10,197 nt of DNA, taken from the NCBI GenBank assembly GCA_937902565.1, contig CALFMX010000317.1, positions 1 through 10,197 of the forward strand, read 5' to 3'. Made by a program: the position numbers and the translations under genes. This DNA is from an uncultured Spirochaetales bacterium. GTDB taxonomy: Bacteria; Spirochaetota; Spirochaetia; Sphaerochaetales; Sphaerochaetaceae. This document shows positions 1 to 7,091 of the stretch, in pieces; within the stretch, counting starts at the first letter, position 1, and each line of letters opens with the position of its first letter. The notes under the pieces are model-generated. The model was not told the DNA's origin. It ran no database searches and was given only the letters and a program-made list of their open reading frames with translations.

Positions 1-312
1 GATGGCCTGTGAAAATTCGAAACACTCCGAGGAGCGACGGGCGGTTATATCACGCACACAAAGTCTAGCGATGACAGAATGACCACCTTTGGCTCCGTAG
101 AAACACCGTCATGCCCCGCCCGATACAAGCGACCATCCATTCTGCCGCAGTGCAACACAATTTGGCACGAGCGCGTCAGGCGGCGGAAGATGCGAATGTG
201 TGGGCGGTGGTAAAAGCGAATGCCTATGGGCATGGCATCGAGCGGGTCTTTGACGCGCTGCGCGCAGCCGACGGTTTTGCGCTGCTGGACCTCGCCGAGG
301 CCGAGCGCCTCT
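1..312. other. Segment of probable betaproteobacterial origin (alr upstream region and 5' end)
   Basis: The first 67 codons from 111 read as the start of alanine racemase in the form typical of Comamonadaceae, and positions 1-110 look like its upstream region. I see no clear ribosome binding site before the ATG at 111. Codon choice here (CTG for Leu, GCG for Ala, mixed third positions) differs from the CTC/ATC/GTC-rich choice that starts near 312 and continues through the sugar-transport genes. I infer a DNA junction between about 296 and 320. It may be a natural recombination or, more simply, a chimeric assembly or clone. Sequence 1-110 shows no gene of its own that I can support. Confidence 0.6.
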
Positions 313-1115
313 CCCTCCCGCTTCTGGCGGTGGTTGCCGGTATCCCCGGTATCGTCGAGTCGGAGAACGGGATCATCCGCTATGCCGAGCCGTTCGGCCT
401 GCGCAACTATGACTTCCACAGCTTCGTCTCATCCCGCTACGATGTACTGGTCTTCGTCGAGAACGATGCCAACTGCACGGCGTGGCTGGACATGACGGTA
501 AACCGTAACATCAACCTCGGCGACTTCATCTGCATGATCGCCGACTACCATGAGGGGAACTACCAGTTTGATGACCGGGCGGGCATCGGGGTGGGTATCG
601 GCCTCTGCCTTGACAGCAAGGTATACCACGGCTCGCACCACTCCAGTGGTGAGATCTGCACCTTCTCCTGGCGCGGGCACAACAGCGGGCAGACCGGATT
701 GCCAGAGGAGCTCCTGATCAAGAGTGTCAATGACGAGGAGGCGTGGTCCGCCTTCATGGTCGATCTCTTCAGTTCCCTGGTCCCGGTCGTCTCGGTCCTC
801 GACCCCCGCGCCTTCTTCATCCATGGGCGCCCCTTCAACGATGAGGAGAAGCTGCGCGCCCTGCTCGCCGATCGCTGTCCCCAATTCCTCGATGTGCTCT
901 CCAAGGTCGGTTGCAAGCTCTTCTTTGATACCCATGATGCAACGGTGGTTGCCAAGGGGGCTGCGATGATGTTCCTGCAGAAGCTCTTTGCCGTACCGGA
1001 GCTCAGCGAGATCGAGAGCAAGACACACTTTGATTGGGATGATGTGGTCGACCAGGTCTTCCCCGCCAAGAAAACCTATGTCAAACTACAACAGGAGGAT
1101 GAGATCCATGGCTAA
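111..1115 (+). CDS. Chimeric ORF: alanine racemase N-terminus joined in frame to a ROK-family sugar regulator lacking its HTH
   Basis: Residues 1-67 are the N-terminus of a PLP-dependent alanine racemase. They start [10 protein letters not shown] and include [10 protein letters not shown] at 32-41, whose Lys35 is the PLP lysine of that family. From about residue 68 the protein is the actin-like domain of a ROK (repressor, ORF, kinase) protein. It shows [10 protein letters not shown] at 73-82, the ENDANC motif at 117-122, the glycine-rich GIGVGIG stretch at 158-164 and HHSSGEI at 176-182. The Cys-rich zinc motif usual after GEIGH is absent. A full ROK regulator carries about 80-90 N-terminal residues with a winged helix; these are missing and replaced. 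As written, the product could neither racemise alanine nor bind DNA by the usual route. The last 8 bases overlap the MalF-like permease gene, so the ROK part is the native local regulator of this sugar operon. Whether the fusion is real or an artefact is undecided. Confidence 0.75.
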   Translation: MPRPIQATIHSAAVQHNLARARQAAEDANVWAVVKANAYGHGIERVFDALRAADGFALLDLAEAERLSLPLLAVVAGIPGIVESENGIIRYAEPFGLRNYDFHSFVSSRYDVLVFVENDANCTAWLDMTVNRNINLGDFICMIADYHEGNYQFDDRAGIGVGIGLCLDSKVYHGSHHSSGEICTFSWRGHNSGQTGLPEELLIKSVNDEEAWSAFMVDLFSSLVPVVSVLDPRAFFIHGRPFNDEEKLRALLADRCPQFLDVLSKVGCKLFFDTHDATVVAKGAAMMFLQKLFAVPELSEIESKTHFDWDDVVDQVFPAKKTYVKLQQEDEIHG

Positions 1116-2016
1116 GGTCAATACCATGGCTGACACCAAACGAGAGCAGAGGAGGGCGTATTGGGCCCTTGTCCTTCCCGGCTTCCTGCTCTACATCGCC
1201 GTGATGGCGTTCCCTACAATCTTCTCGGTGGTACTCAGCCTTACCAGCTACAACGGAGGCAAGCTCTTTGGTGGCAAGCCGGTTGAGATGGTGGGCCTGA
1301 AGTGGTATGTCCGCCTCTTTGGAGACGAATACTTCTACCGGGCCCTGAAGAACAACCTCTGGATCGTCCTTGTCTCGGTCCTCGGGCAGATTCCGCTCGG
1401 CTTCTTCCTCGCCTACGTCCTCTACCGGGGCCTGGTCAGGGGAAAGGACTTCTTCCAGACGATGATCTACCTGCCCACCGTCATCTCCACGGTCGTCATC
1501 GGTATCCTGTGGAAGTCCTTCTTCGCCCCCCATGGTGCCTTCCCCGAGTTGATGAGGATCTTCCGCCCCGGCTATGAGTACACGATGGGCAGCCATCCGA
1601 TGATACCGGTGCTCTTCGTGATCCTCTGGATGTACAGCGGCATGTACATGATCATCTTCATGGCGAACCTGCAGAAGATCGACAACGCGGTCATCGAGGC
1701 GGCACGCATCGACGGGGCCGGCGAGATGCAGGTCCTGCGCTACGTGATCCTGCCGGCGCTCAGCGGTGTGATCGTCGTCACGGCGATACTGGCCATCAGC
1801 GGATCGCTCAAGTCCTTCGACCTGATCTATGTCATGACCGGGGGAGGACCGGCCAACCGCACCAGCGTGCTCTCCATCTATATGTTCGACAAGGCGTTCA
1901 AGGGGGCCCCGAACTATCCCCTGGCCAATGCCATCTCCACGGTGATGGTCATCATCAGCTTCCTTCTGATCGGCCTGACCAAGTTTGCTGAGAAAAAGTT
2001 CGGTGGGAGGGAGTGA
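1108..2016 (+). CDS. Sugar ABC transporter permease, MalF/UgpA-like
   Basis: This is one of two inner-membrane subunits of a carbohydrate-uptake ABC transporter of the CUT1 type. I place the start at the ATG at 1108 because AGGAGG lies at 1093-1098, nine bases upstream; a second in-frame ATG at 1126 has no comparable site. The 302-residue protein starts with a short basic cytoplasmic end and a first helix ([17 protein letters not shown]), followed by further hydrophobic segments as expected for six helices. The EAA loop, EAARIDGAG, lies at residues 197-205 and is the docking site for the ATPase subunit. The start overlaps the end of the ROK frame by 8 bases and the stop touches the start of the next permease, so the three are very probably one transcript with coupled translation. 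The substrate cannot be read from the sequence. Confidence 0.93.
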   Translation: MAKVNTMADTKREQRRAYWALVLPGFLLYIAVMAFPTIFSVVLSLTSYNGGKLFGGKPVEMVGLKWYVRLFGDEYFYRALKNNLWIVLVSVLGQIPLGFFLAYVLYRGLVRGKDFFQTMIYLPTVISTVVIGILWKSFFAPHGAFPELMRIFRPGYEYTMGSHPMIPVLFVILWMYSGMYMIIFMANLQKIDNAVIEAARIDGAGEMQVLRYVILPALSGVIVVTAILAISGSLKSFDLIYVMTGGGPANRTSVLSIYMFDKAFKGAPNYPLANAISTVMVIISFLLIGLTKFAEKKFGGRE

Positions 2017-2864
2017 TGAACGATATCAAGGACCGAAACGTACGCTCGCGCATCAGCTCCTTCTTCACCTACCTGGTGATGATCTTCTTCACGGTGATGG
2101 CGCTCTACCCCCTCTTCTGGTTGGTGATCAGCTCCTTCAAGACGACCACCGAATTCCAGATGAACAAGCTCGGGTTCCCCAGGCGTTGGGTGACTGTCAA
2201 CTACAAGGATGCATGGGTGAGGGGAAAGTTCCCCATGCTGATCGTCAACAGCTTCTTCTATACCGGTATCACGACCATCGCGATCCTCGTGTTCAGCTTC
2301 ATGGCCGGCTTCGGCTTTGCCAAGATCCGCCATAAGGCGACCCCCATCCTCTATGGGTCGTTCGTCATCGGCATCCTCCTGACGCTGCAATCGATCATGG
2401 TCCCCCTCTTTTTGATCGTGAACTGGGTCGGCCTCTACAACACCCGCCTGGGCGTCCTGATCCCCTATATCGGCATCGGCATGCCGATGGGTGTCTACCT
2501 GGGCACCGAGTACATCAGGTCGATCCCCGACGCCCTCGTCGAGTCCGCACGGATCGACGGGGCCTCCTACGGCCGTATCTTCTGGGCGATTGTCATCCCG
2601 ATGGCAGTTCCGGTGGCGGTCACCGTGGCGATCCTGACGGTTACCGGGACGTGGAATGAGTTCATGCTGATCAATATCCTGACGAGCAATGATGGCCTGA
2701 AGAGCCTTCCGGTCGGGGTACAGAAGTTTGCCGGGGCGCTCTCCACCGACTATGGAAAGCAGTTCGCCGCCCTGACGATTGGTTTGATTCCGATGCTCCT
2801 CTTCTATCTGGTCTTCCGCAAGGAGATCACCAAGGGTGTGGCAGCGGGGGCAGTGAAGGGCTGA
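2016..2864 (+). CDS. Sugar ABC transporter permease, MalG/UgpE-like
   Basis: This is the second membrane subunit of the same CUT1 sugar importer. The ATG at 2016 shares one base with the upstream stop (TGATG), with GGGAGG at 2005-2010. A GTG at 2013 is also in frame but is too close to that site to be preferred. The protein has 282 residues with a MalG-type N-terminal helix (residues ~17-38), the central MetI-like domain and the EAA loop ESARIDGAS at residues 176-184. It ends KGVAAGAVKG, a C-terminus typical of MalG-like permeases. The second EAA loop completes the pair needed to bind two ATPase subunits, but no ATPase gene is present in the window. I see no terminator after the stop, so read-through into the binding-protein gene is possible. 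Confidence 0.93.
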   Translation: MNDIKDRNVRSRISSFFTYLVMIFFTVMALYPLFWLVISSFKTTTEFQMNKLGFPRRWVTVNYKDAWVRGKFPMLIVNSFFYTGITTIAILVFSFMAGFGFAKIRHKATPILYGSFVIGILLTLQSIMVPLFLIVNWVGLYNTRLGVLIPYIGIGMPMGVYLGTEYIRSIPDALVESARIDGASYGRIFWAIVIPMAVPVAVTVAILTVTGTWNEFMLINILTSNDGLKSLPVGVQKFAGALSTDYGKQFAALTIGLIPMLLFYLVFRKEITKGVAAGAVKG

Positions 2865-2874
2865 TCAAAAAAGT

Positions 2875-2903
2875 TTGACAGCTCCAAAAGAGCGTGGTAC
2901 CAT
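2875..2903 (+). promoter_or_regulatory. Sigma-70-type promoter of the solute-binding protein gene
   Basis: A perfect -35 box TTGACA lies at 2875-2880. After exactly 17 bases comes TACCAT at 2898-2903 (four of six consensus bases). The TGG just before it (2895-2897) gives an extended -10. Transcription would start near 2910, leaving a leader of roughly 110 bases. A separate promoter would let the abundant binding protein be made in excess over the permeases, as in many CUT1 loci. Confidence 0.75.
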
Positions 2904-2942
2904 TAGTTTGTACAAAGTATGAACTATTGAAATACAAACTTC
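2903..2942 (+). promoter_or_regulatory. Inverted-repeat operator candidate, XylR/ROK-like half-sites
   Basis: The sequence AGTTTGTA at 2905-2912 is repeated as its exact reverse complement TACAAACT at 2933-2940, 20 bases apart. The left half extends to TTAGTTTGT, which matches the half-site of the known XylR operator of Bacillus, a ROK regulator. The left half also contains a perfect 10-bp palindrome, TTTGTACAAA at 2907-2916. It abuts the -10 box and covers the expected start of transcription, a position suited to repression. The half-sites are farther apart (about 30 bp centre to centre) than in the XylR operator, so binding by the ROK protein encoded upstream is an inference. Confidence 0.5.
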
Positions 2943-2943
2943 A

Positions 2944-2988
2944 CCCCGTTGGGGCGGAGAATCAGAGACCAGAGGGGAGACCCCTCTG
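2944..2988 (+). promoter_or_regulatory. Two GC-rich hairpins in the leader of the binding-protein mRNA
   Basis: A small hairpin CCCC-GTT-GGGG lies at 2944-2954. A stronger one, CAGAGGGG-AGA-CCCCTCTG with an eight-pair perfect stem, lies at 2970-2988. Neither is followed by a T-run, so they are unlikely to be terminators. They lie 34 or more bases before the start codon and leave the ribosome site at 3011-3016 free. They could protect the 5' end of an abundant message or separate its stability from that of the permease transcript. This is inference from structure only. Confidence 0.4.
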
Positions 2989-3022
2989 AAGAATGAATGG
3001 GAAAGTCATCAGGAGGTTGCTA

Positions 3023-4378
3023 ATGACTGGATTGAAGAGAGTTGCTGTAGTGCTTCTTGCGTTGGTGGTGGTCAGCTCATCACTCTTTGCGCAGGGAACC
3101 AAAGAAGACGCTGCCAAGGGCCAGGTCACACTCAACGTGCTCAACTACATCGATATGAGTGAGCCCAACAGCGCCAATGAGGTACGACTGGTATGGGATA
3201 AGTTCGAGAGCGAGAACCCGGACATCAAGATCGTCCGCGAGGATCTCTTCAACGAGCCGTTCCACTACAAGACCGAGGCGTACATCGCAAGCGGACAGCT
3301 TCCCGACGTGCTCTACATGTGGCCGAGCGGACGCTCCACCAGCCTGCATACGACCGGTAGCGTCAAGGACCTGATGCCGCTTCTTGAGAAGGATGGCCTT
3401 GTCGATGACTACAATCCGGCAGCCCTGGCCCCCCAGTTCTCAGGTTTCCTTGGTGAGCTGCCCAACGGCATCACCACTACCCACATGCTCTTTGTCAACA
3501 AGAAGGTGCTCCGTGACAACGGCCTGACCCTCTCGACCGACTACAATGACATGAAGAAGATGGTCTCCACCTTGAAGGCCAAGGGCATCGAGCTCATCGC
3601 CATGGACAACATGGACGACTGGGTGATGCAGAGCTGCCTCTTCAGCATGGTCGTCGGCCGCTACGGCGGGACCGATTGGTATGATCGCCTCGAGGCCGGG
3701 GAGATCTCCTTCACCGACGACTGGTTCGTCAAGTCCCTCGAGTTGATCGACGACATGTACAAGAGTGGCATGATCAACCGCAACACCCTCTCCAGCCCCT
3801 ACGGTGCATCACGGTCCTCTTTTGCCACCGGCAAGGCCGCCTTCCTCATCGACGGCGACTGGGCCACCGGTTCGTTCATGACCGACATCACCACCGGTGA
3901 CGCCCTGATCAACGCCAAGGCCCAGGCCGATGACTTTGAACTGATGGCCATCACCAACCTTCCGGGCGAGGTCGTCAAGAACTCGAACAGTGGTGTAGTG
4001 GGAACCGGCTGGGGCATGAGTGCCAACATCGCAGCTGGCAGTGCCAAGGAAGAGGCTGCATGGCGCCTCATCAAGTACCTGCAGGGCGAGTATGTGCAGA
4101 CCTACCGTCTCTCCACCGGTGCTTCCTTCCCCTCCAACCTCAAGGTTGATGTCGCCAAGGTCGCCGCTGAGCAGAACCTCGAGCCGTTCATCACCAAGCG
4201 AGCTGAGTACTACAACAAGTATGTGCCGATCACCCCGGTCATCGACGGTGTCTTGCACTCCGACGTCTACAACGTGATCAACAGTGGCTTGCAGGAGATT
4301 GGTCTTGGATCGAAGACTCCGCGCACCGTTGCCGCCGAAGTACAGCGTGCATGGGAAGCGTTTCTGAAGAACAAGTAA
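3023..4378 (+). CDS. Extracellular sugar-binding protein of an ABC transporter (MalE-like)
   Basis: This is the solute receptor that delivers sugar to the two permeases encoded just upstream. I choose the ATG at 3023 because AGGAGG at 3011-3016 sits six bases before it; an in-frame ATG at 2993 would add ten residues ahead of the signal peptide and has no good site. The 451-residue protein opens with a type I signal peptide: Lys5-Arg6, a hydrophobic core at 7-17 and likely cleavage after LFA at 21-23. There is no lipobox cysteine. The mature part has family 1 features, such as the SGQLPDVLYMWPSG segment, TGKAAFLIDGDWATG, and the aromatic residues expected to stack on sugar. The length is normal. 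The gene has its own promoter and a strong terminator. The substrate is not readable; the GH2 beta-mannosidase nearby suggests beta-mannosides or related oligosaccharides. Confidence 0.92.
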   Translation: MTGLKRVAVVLLALVVVSSSLFAQGTKEDAAKGQVTLNVLNYIDMSEPNSANEVRLVWDKFESENPDIKIVREDLFNEPFHYKTEAYIASGQLPDVLYMWPSGRSTSLHTTGSVKDLMPLLEKDGLVDDYNPAALAPQFSGFLGELPNGITTTHMLFVNKKVLRDNGLTLSTDYNDMKKMVSTLKAKGIELIAMDNMDDWVMQSCLFSMVVGRYGGTDWYDRLEAGEISFTDDWFVKSLELIDDMYKSGMINRNTLSSPYGASRSSFATGKAAFLIDGDWATGSFMTDITTGDALINAKAQADDFELMAITNLPGEVVKNSNSGVVGTGWGMSANIAAGSAKEEAAWRLIKYLQGEYVQTYRLSTGASFPSNLKVDVAKVAAEQNLEPFITKRAEYYNKYVPITPVIDGVLHSDVYNVINSGLQEIGLGSKTPRTVAAEVQRAWEAFLKNK

Positions 4379-4398
4379 GAGATTGTTTCATCTACTGG

Positions 4399-4422
4399 GG
4401 GAGGCCGATCGGCCTCCCTTTT
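4399..4422 (+). terminator. Rho-independent terminator after the binding-protein gene
   Basis: A perfect palindrome at 4399-4418 has eight-base arms GGGAGGCC and GGCCTCCC around GATC, followed by TTTT at 4419-4422. It starts 20 bases after the stop codon at 4378 and reads in the + direction. A near-copy of the same structure lies at 5549-5571. Confidence 0.9.
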
Positions 4423-4569
4423 ATATGGCGCCAATCCTGGTATTGCATTGCACTTAAAATCGTCGAGTAGACTGAGGTTGATTCTACCACCATCGTCCAC
4501 CTAAACGAGTCTTGCAAATTGTATGGAGAGGGCCCACGAGTGCGTTTGTAGCGGTCAATGGCCCTTGAT

Positions 4570-4598
4570 TTGCCCCTTGTTGCCTTGTGTGGTACGAT
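4570..4598 (+). promoter_or_regulatory. Probable promoter of the EamA permease gene
   Basis: TTGCCC at 4570-4575 (four of six consensus) is followed after 17 bases by TACGAT at 4593-4598 (four of six). It is preceded by TGG, giving an extended -10 like that of the binding-protein promoter. It lies 28 bases before the start codon. Positions 4423-4569 show no gene and no other signal I can support. Confidence 0.5.
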
Positions 4599-4626
4599 GG
4601 GGCGAATTCGTGAGGGGGTACTTCAT

Positions 4627-5493
4627 ATGTGGATTGGATTTGCCTTTGGATCGGCGCTCTTTGCCGGCCTGACATCGATTCTTGCCAAGCTGGGGATTAA
4701 GAAGACTGATTCGACCGTCGCCACGGCGATTCGTACCATCGTGGTGCTACTCTTCTCCTGGCTCATGGTCCTCGTTGTGGGCTCAGGGCCAACGATCGTT
4801 GATGTAAGCGCCCACACCCTGCTCTTTCTCACCCTCTCCGGTTTTGCCACCGGGGCCTCCTGGCTCTGCTACTTCCGTGCCCTGCAGCTCGGGCCGGTGA
4901 ACAAGGTCGTGCCCATCGACAAATCCAGCACCGCTCTGACGATTGTCCTGGCTTTGCTGTTCCTCGGCGAGGGGTTCTCGTGGATAAAGATAGCCGCTGT
5001 CCTCTCGATCCTCGGCGGTACCTACGCCATGATCCAAAAGCGTGAAGGGGAGGAGGCAGAGCGTGGAGAAGGTCGATCGTGGATCGTGTGGGCGATCTTC
5101 TCGGCGATCTTCGCCAGCATGACCGCCATCCTCGGCAAGGTGGGCATCAGCGGGATCGACTCCACCCTCGGCACGGCGATCCGCACCATCGTGGTGCTCA
5201 TCATGGCATGGATCGTGCTCCTTGCCACCGGCAAGGGGCCCCTCATCAAGGAGACCCCCAAACGGGAGCTCCTCTTCATCTGCCTCTCAGGCCTCGCCAC
5301 CGGAGGCTCCTGGCTCTGCTACTACAAGGCGTTGCACGACGGACCTGCGAGCGTGGTGGTACCGATTGACAAGCTCTCGATCCTGGTCACCATCGCCTTC
5401 AGCTACCTCGTCTTCGGCGAGAAGCTGAACAGACGTTCTGCGATCGGGCTCCTCTTCATCGTCGCCGGAACCCTCTCGCTCTTGCTTACCTGA
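4627..5493 (+). CDS. EamA-family (DMT superfamily) membrane transporter
   Basis: This is a drug/metabolite-type permease of the inner membrane, probably an exporter or importer of a small metabolite; the substrate is unknown. I choose the ATG at 4627 because GAGGGGG at 4612-4618 lies eight bases upstream. The earlier in-frame start at 4558 would lie upstream of the promoter and adds a hydrophilic stretch. The 288 residues form two EamA repeats at about 15-115 and 165-265, giving about ten helices with a charged linker at 138-150 (KREGEEAERGEGR). The repeats share blocks such as TAIRTIVVL, the SWLCY segment and VVPIDK; by hand alignment about 54 of 101 positions are identical, unusually high for this fold. 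The gene stands alone between terminators at 4399 and 5549. A role in the sugar pathway is not shown. Confidence 0.9.
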   Translation: MWIGFAFGSALFAGLTSILAKLGIKKTDSTVATAIRTIVVLLFSWLMVLVVGSGPTIVDVSAHTLLFLTLSGFATGASWLCYFRALQLGPVNKVVPIDKSSTALTIVLALLFLGEGFSWIKIAAVLSILGGTYAMIQKREGEEAERGEGRSWIVWAIFSAIFASMTAILGKVGISGIDSTLGTAIRTIVVLIMAWIVLLATGKGPLIKETPKRELLFICLSGLATGGSWLCYYKALHDGPASVVVPIDKLSILVTIAFSYLVFGEKLNRRSAIGLLFIVAGTLSLLLT

Positions 5494-5532
5494 CCCTAAC
5501 GCCTGCTGTTGGTGTAGAGGTCGAAGATCTTC
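5489..5532. repeat. 44-bp direct repeat, left copy
   Basis: This stretch matches 7201-7244 at 41 of 44 positions (differences at 5499, 5504 and 5528). It starts within the EamA stop region and runs into the decayed beta-mannosidase end. Together with the right copy it brackets the AbiE module. Confidence 0.85.
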
Positions 5533-5556
5533 CGTCCCCCGCCATCGAGGGCGGCC
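5496..5556 (-). pseudogene. Remnant of a GH2 beta-mannosidase C-terminus
   Basis: Read on the minus strand, the bases ending at the stop 5496-5498 encode KIFDLYTNSRR-stop. This is the C-terminus of the intact enzyme at 7208-9709 (KVFDLYTNSRR) with one change. Just upstream, GCCCTCGATG followed by CGGGG resembles the codons for ALDAG at residues 780-784 of the intact gene, suggesting that about 37 intervening codons were deleted. The rest of the gene is missing. The fragment is convergent with the EamA gene, with two bases between the two stop codons. Part of it has become, or was always, the stem of the EamA terminator. It is either a leftover of the original gene end or a duplicate made when the AbiE segment was inserted. 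Confidence 0.65.
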
Positions 5557-5571
5557 GATTGGCCTCCCTTT
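5549..5571 (+). terminator. Terminator after the EamA gene
   Basis: GGGCGGCC at 5549-5556 pairs with GGCCTCCC at 5561-5568 around GATT with one mismatch, followed by TTT. The core from 5553 differs at one base in 19 from the terminator at 4403-4421, so the two belong to the same sequence family. The short T-run makes it weaker than the first. Confidence 0.7.
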
Positions 5572-5643
5572 ACAATGGTCTTGTGCGTGTTCATTTCTTT
5601 TTAGAGATACTTCCGAAATGTATGTGCCATACGACATAAAAGA

Positions 5644-6513
5644 TTACTGGATCATCAGGTATTGGGCGGTTATGGAGGTGAAAAATTCTTTGCTGTAGAG
5701 CTCCAAAGTTTTCGGGTTTGGGATGAAGGGCATAACGTCTGCTTGTATGAGCGGGAAATCAGCATGGCCGAATCGGTTTTCCAATAGATTGAAGAGCTCA
5801 TTTTTTGTCAATTTGCTCTCTCCTTGAAAATGACCTGACTGCCGCATTCGTTGCTCGAGGTGGCTGATATTAAGCTTTATGCCCTGTTGTAGGTACCACA
5901 CGTAATCGTAGAAGTCTCTCCCTTTTTCACGGTTTTGCCTATTACGGCAGAGCAGGGCATGCATTTTACCGGCAAAGAGCGATGGCAGGTCATACAGTAG
6001 GACAGAGTAGGGAGAGGGTAGGAGTCGAATGTGACGTTCGTACGTTGCCCCCTCTGGAGGTTCTGTATCGATTTCTACCTTGATCGAGAGTATAGCATTG
6101 TTCGGTACCCCACTAATTGGTGCTTCCATCGCCATGATCTCAACGAGGTGCTGGATTGTATTCCCCTTGAGGAATGCAGATTGCACTGCGGTGCTCTTTC
6201 TCTTTTCCTTGAAAGAAGCTTTCATGTGAAAGCCATAGGATTGTAGTCCTTCTTCCATTGATTCGACATAATTTTGCATTGAGAAGGAGGAATCTGTATG
6301 GATAAGTGAAAAATCCATGTCTTCCGAGAAACGATCAAGTCCGTGGAAGATCCTCAGTGCTGTGCCACCATAGAAGGCAGCACGTTCAAAGAAGTCGGTA
6401 GTTGAAAGTGCATTGAGGGTTACCTCCTGTATCACTTCCTTCAATGCATAAATAGCTTGGTGACTCGAAGTGGTCTCATATGTCCTGAGCATTGACTCTA
6501 TTTCACTTCTCAT
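5644..6513 (-). CDS. abiEii: AbiEii/AbiGii-family nucleotidyltransferase toxin
   Basis: This is the toxin half of an AbiE-type (type IV) toxin-antitoxin system, a family that includes phage abortive infection modules. It belongs to the DNA polymerase beta-like nucleotidyltransferases. The 289 residues show the family motifs in order: FYGGTALR at 47-54, RFSEDMDFSL at 61-70 with the two metal-binding aspartates Asp65 and Asp67, an acidic KVEID strand at 145-149, and KGRDFYDYVWY at 197-207 with the conserved Arg-Asp-Tyr-Asp group. All catalytic motifs appear intact. The ATG overlaps the abiEi stop by four bases (ATGA) with GGAGG upstream, so translation is coupled. Base composition is visibly richer in A and T than the sugar genes, which fits acquisition by transfer. 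The phage target and the nucleotide acceptor cannot be read from the sequence. Confidence 0.9.
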   Translation of the reverse strand: MRSEIESMLRTYETTSSHQAIYALKEVIQEVTLNALSTTDFFERAAFYGGTALRIFHGLDRFSEDMDFSLIHTDSSFSMQNYVESMEEGLQSYGFHMKASFKEKRKSTAVQSAFLKGNTIQHLVEIMAMEAPISGVPNNAILSIKVEIDTEPPEGATYERHIRLLPSPYSVLLYDLPSLFAGKMHALLCRNRQNREKGRDFYDYVWYLQQGIKLNISHLEQRMRQSGHFQGESKLTKNELFNLLENRFGHADFPLIQADVMPFIPNPKTLELYSKEFFTSITAQYLMIQ

Positions 6514-7091
6514 AACTCCTCCATATAGCGAATGAACGTCTTTATGGTCGTACTATGATAGTACGGGGCGAGTAATTGCATCGCACTGTAGTCGAGGTCC
6601 TGGAGGCGATCGGTGTCGATGCGAAGATCCTCGGTTACCAAGGCCCTGATCGCCTCCTTTGAGCGGATGCCCCGGATCTTGTAGAGGGTATCCAGCAGGG
6701 CCTTCTCTGCGGAGGCCAGCCTGAAGCCATGGCCCTGTTCCTGGGCAGGCTGGAGAGCAGACGGGAAGATTTCCTTCGGCAGGTAGTGGAAGCTATACCG
6801 GCCGAAGGGGGTATCGAAGAACGTCTCCTTCTTGAGGTCATACCCTACACTCTTGATTGCGTACACGCGCTCTCCTATCAGACCGTGGTAGGCGAGGGCG
6901 GTCTCGAAGGAGACATAGCTTGGTGATAGGAGCATACCGGCGACTGGGAGGCGGGGGTCGGAGGGGGAGTCGGCATAGACACCTCGGGCTATACGGATGA
7001 TCTCCCCCTTTTTGATCATCTGGGTCAGCTTTGACTTTGGAGAGGCGTATGCTCGCAGTTCATATAGGACATCATGATAGGTTTTTAGCAT
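6510..7091 (-). CDS. abiEi: AbiEi-family antitoxin and autoregulator
   Basis: This is the antitoxin half of the AbiE pair. In studied members the N-terminal winged helix binds DNA and represses the operon, and the C-terminal part counters toxicity. The 193-residue protein has a winged-helix region at about 1-45 (SKLTQMIKKGEIIRIARGVY). It then has the family signatures AGMLLSPSYVSFETALAYHG at 51-70 and SAEKALLDTLYK at 127-138. Length is normal. The start at 7091 is supported by GGAGG four bases upstream, inside one arm of a long inverted repeat. It precedes and overlaps abiEii by four bases, the usual order. Its GC content is higher than that of abiEii, so the two genes may not share a single recent source. 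Confidence 0.88.
   Translation of the reverse strand: MLKTYHDVLYELRAYASPKSKLTQMIKKGEIIRIARGVYADSPSDPRLPVAGMLLSPSYVSFETALAYHGLIGERVYAIKSVGYDLKKETFFDTPFGRYSFHYLPKEIFPSALQPAQEQGHGFRLASAEKALLDTLYKIRGIRSKEAIRALVTEDLRIDTDRLQDLDYSAMQLLAPYYHSTTIKTFIRYMEEL

Noticed and set aside
429..1028. Minus-strand open frame opposite the ROK domain
   Set aside because: It is antisense to a clear ROK sequence, has no ribosome site and resembles no family; it reflects codon bias.
988..1107. Earlier start of the MalF-like permease inside the ROK gene
   Set aside because: The 40 extra codons are Arg/Ser-rich out-of-frame ROK sequence, and AGGAGG points to the ATG at 1108.
4558..4626. Longer N-terminus for the EamA protein
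   Set aside because: The extra 23 codons begin upstream of the likely promoter and are hydrophilic, while the ATG at 4627 has a well-placed ribosome site followed directly by the first helix.
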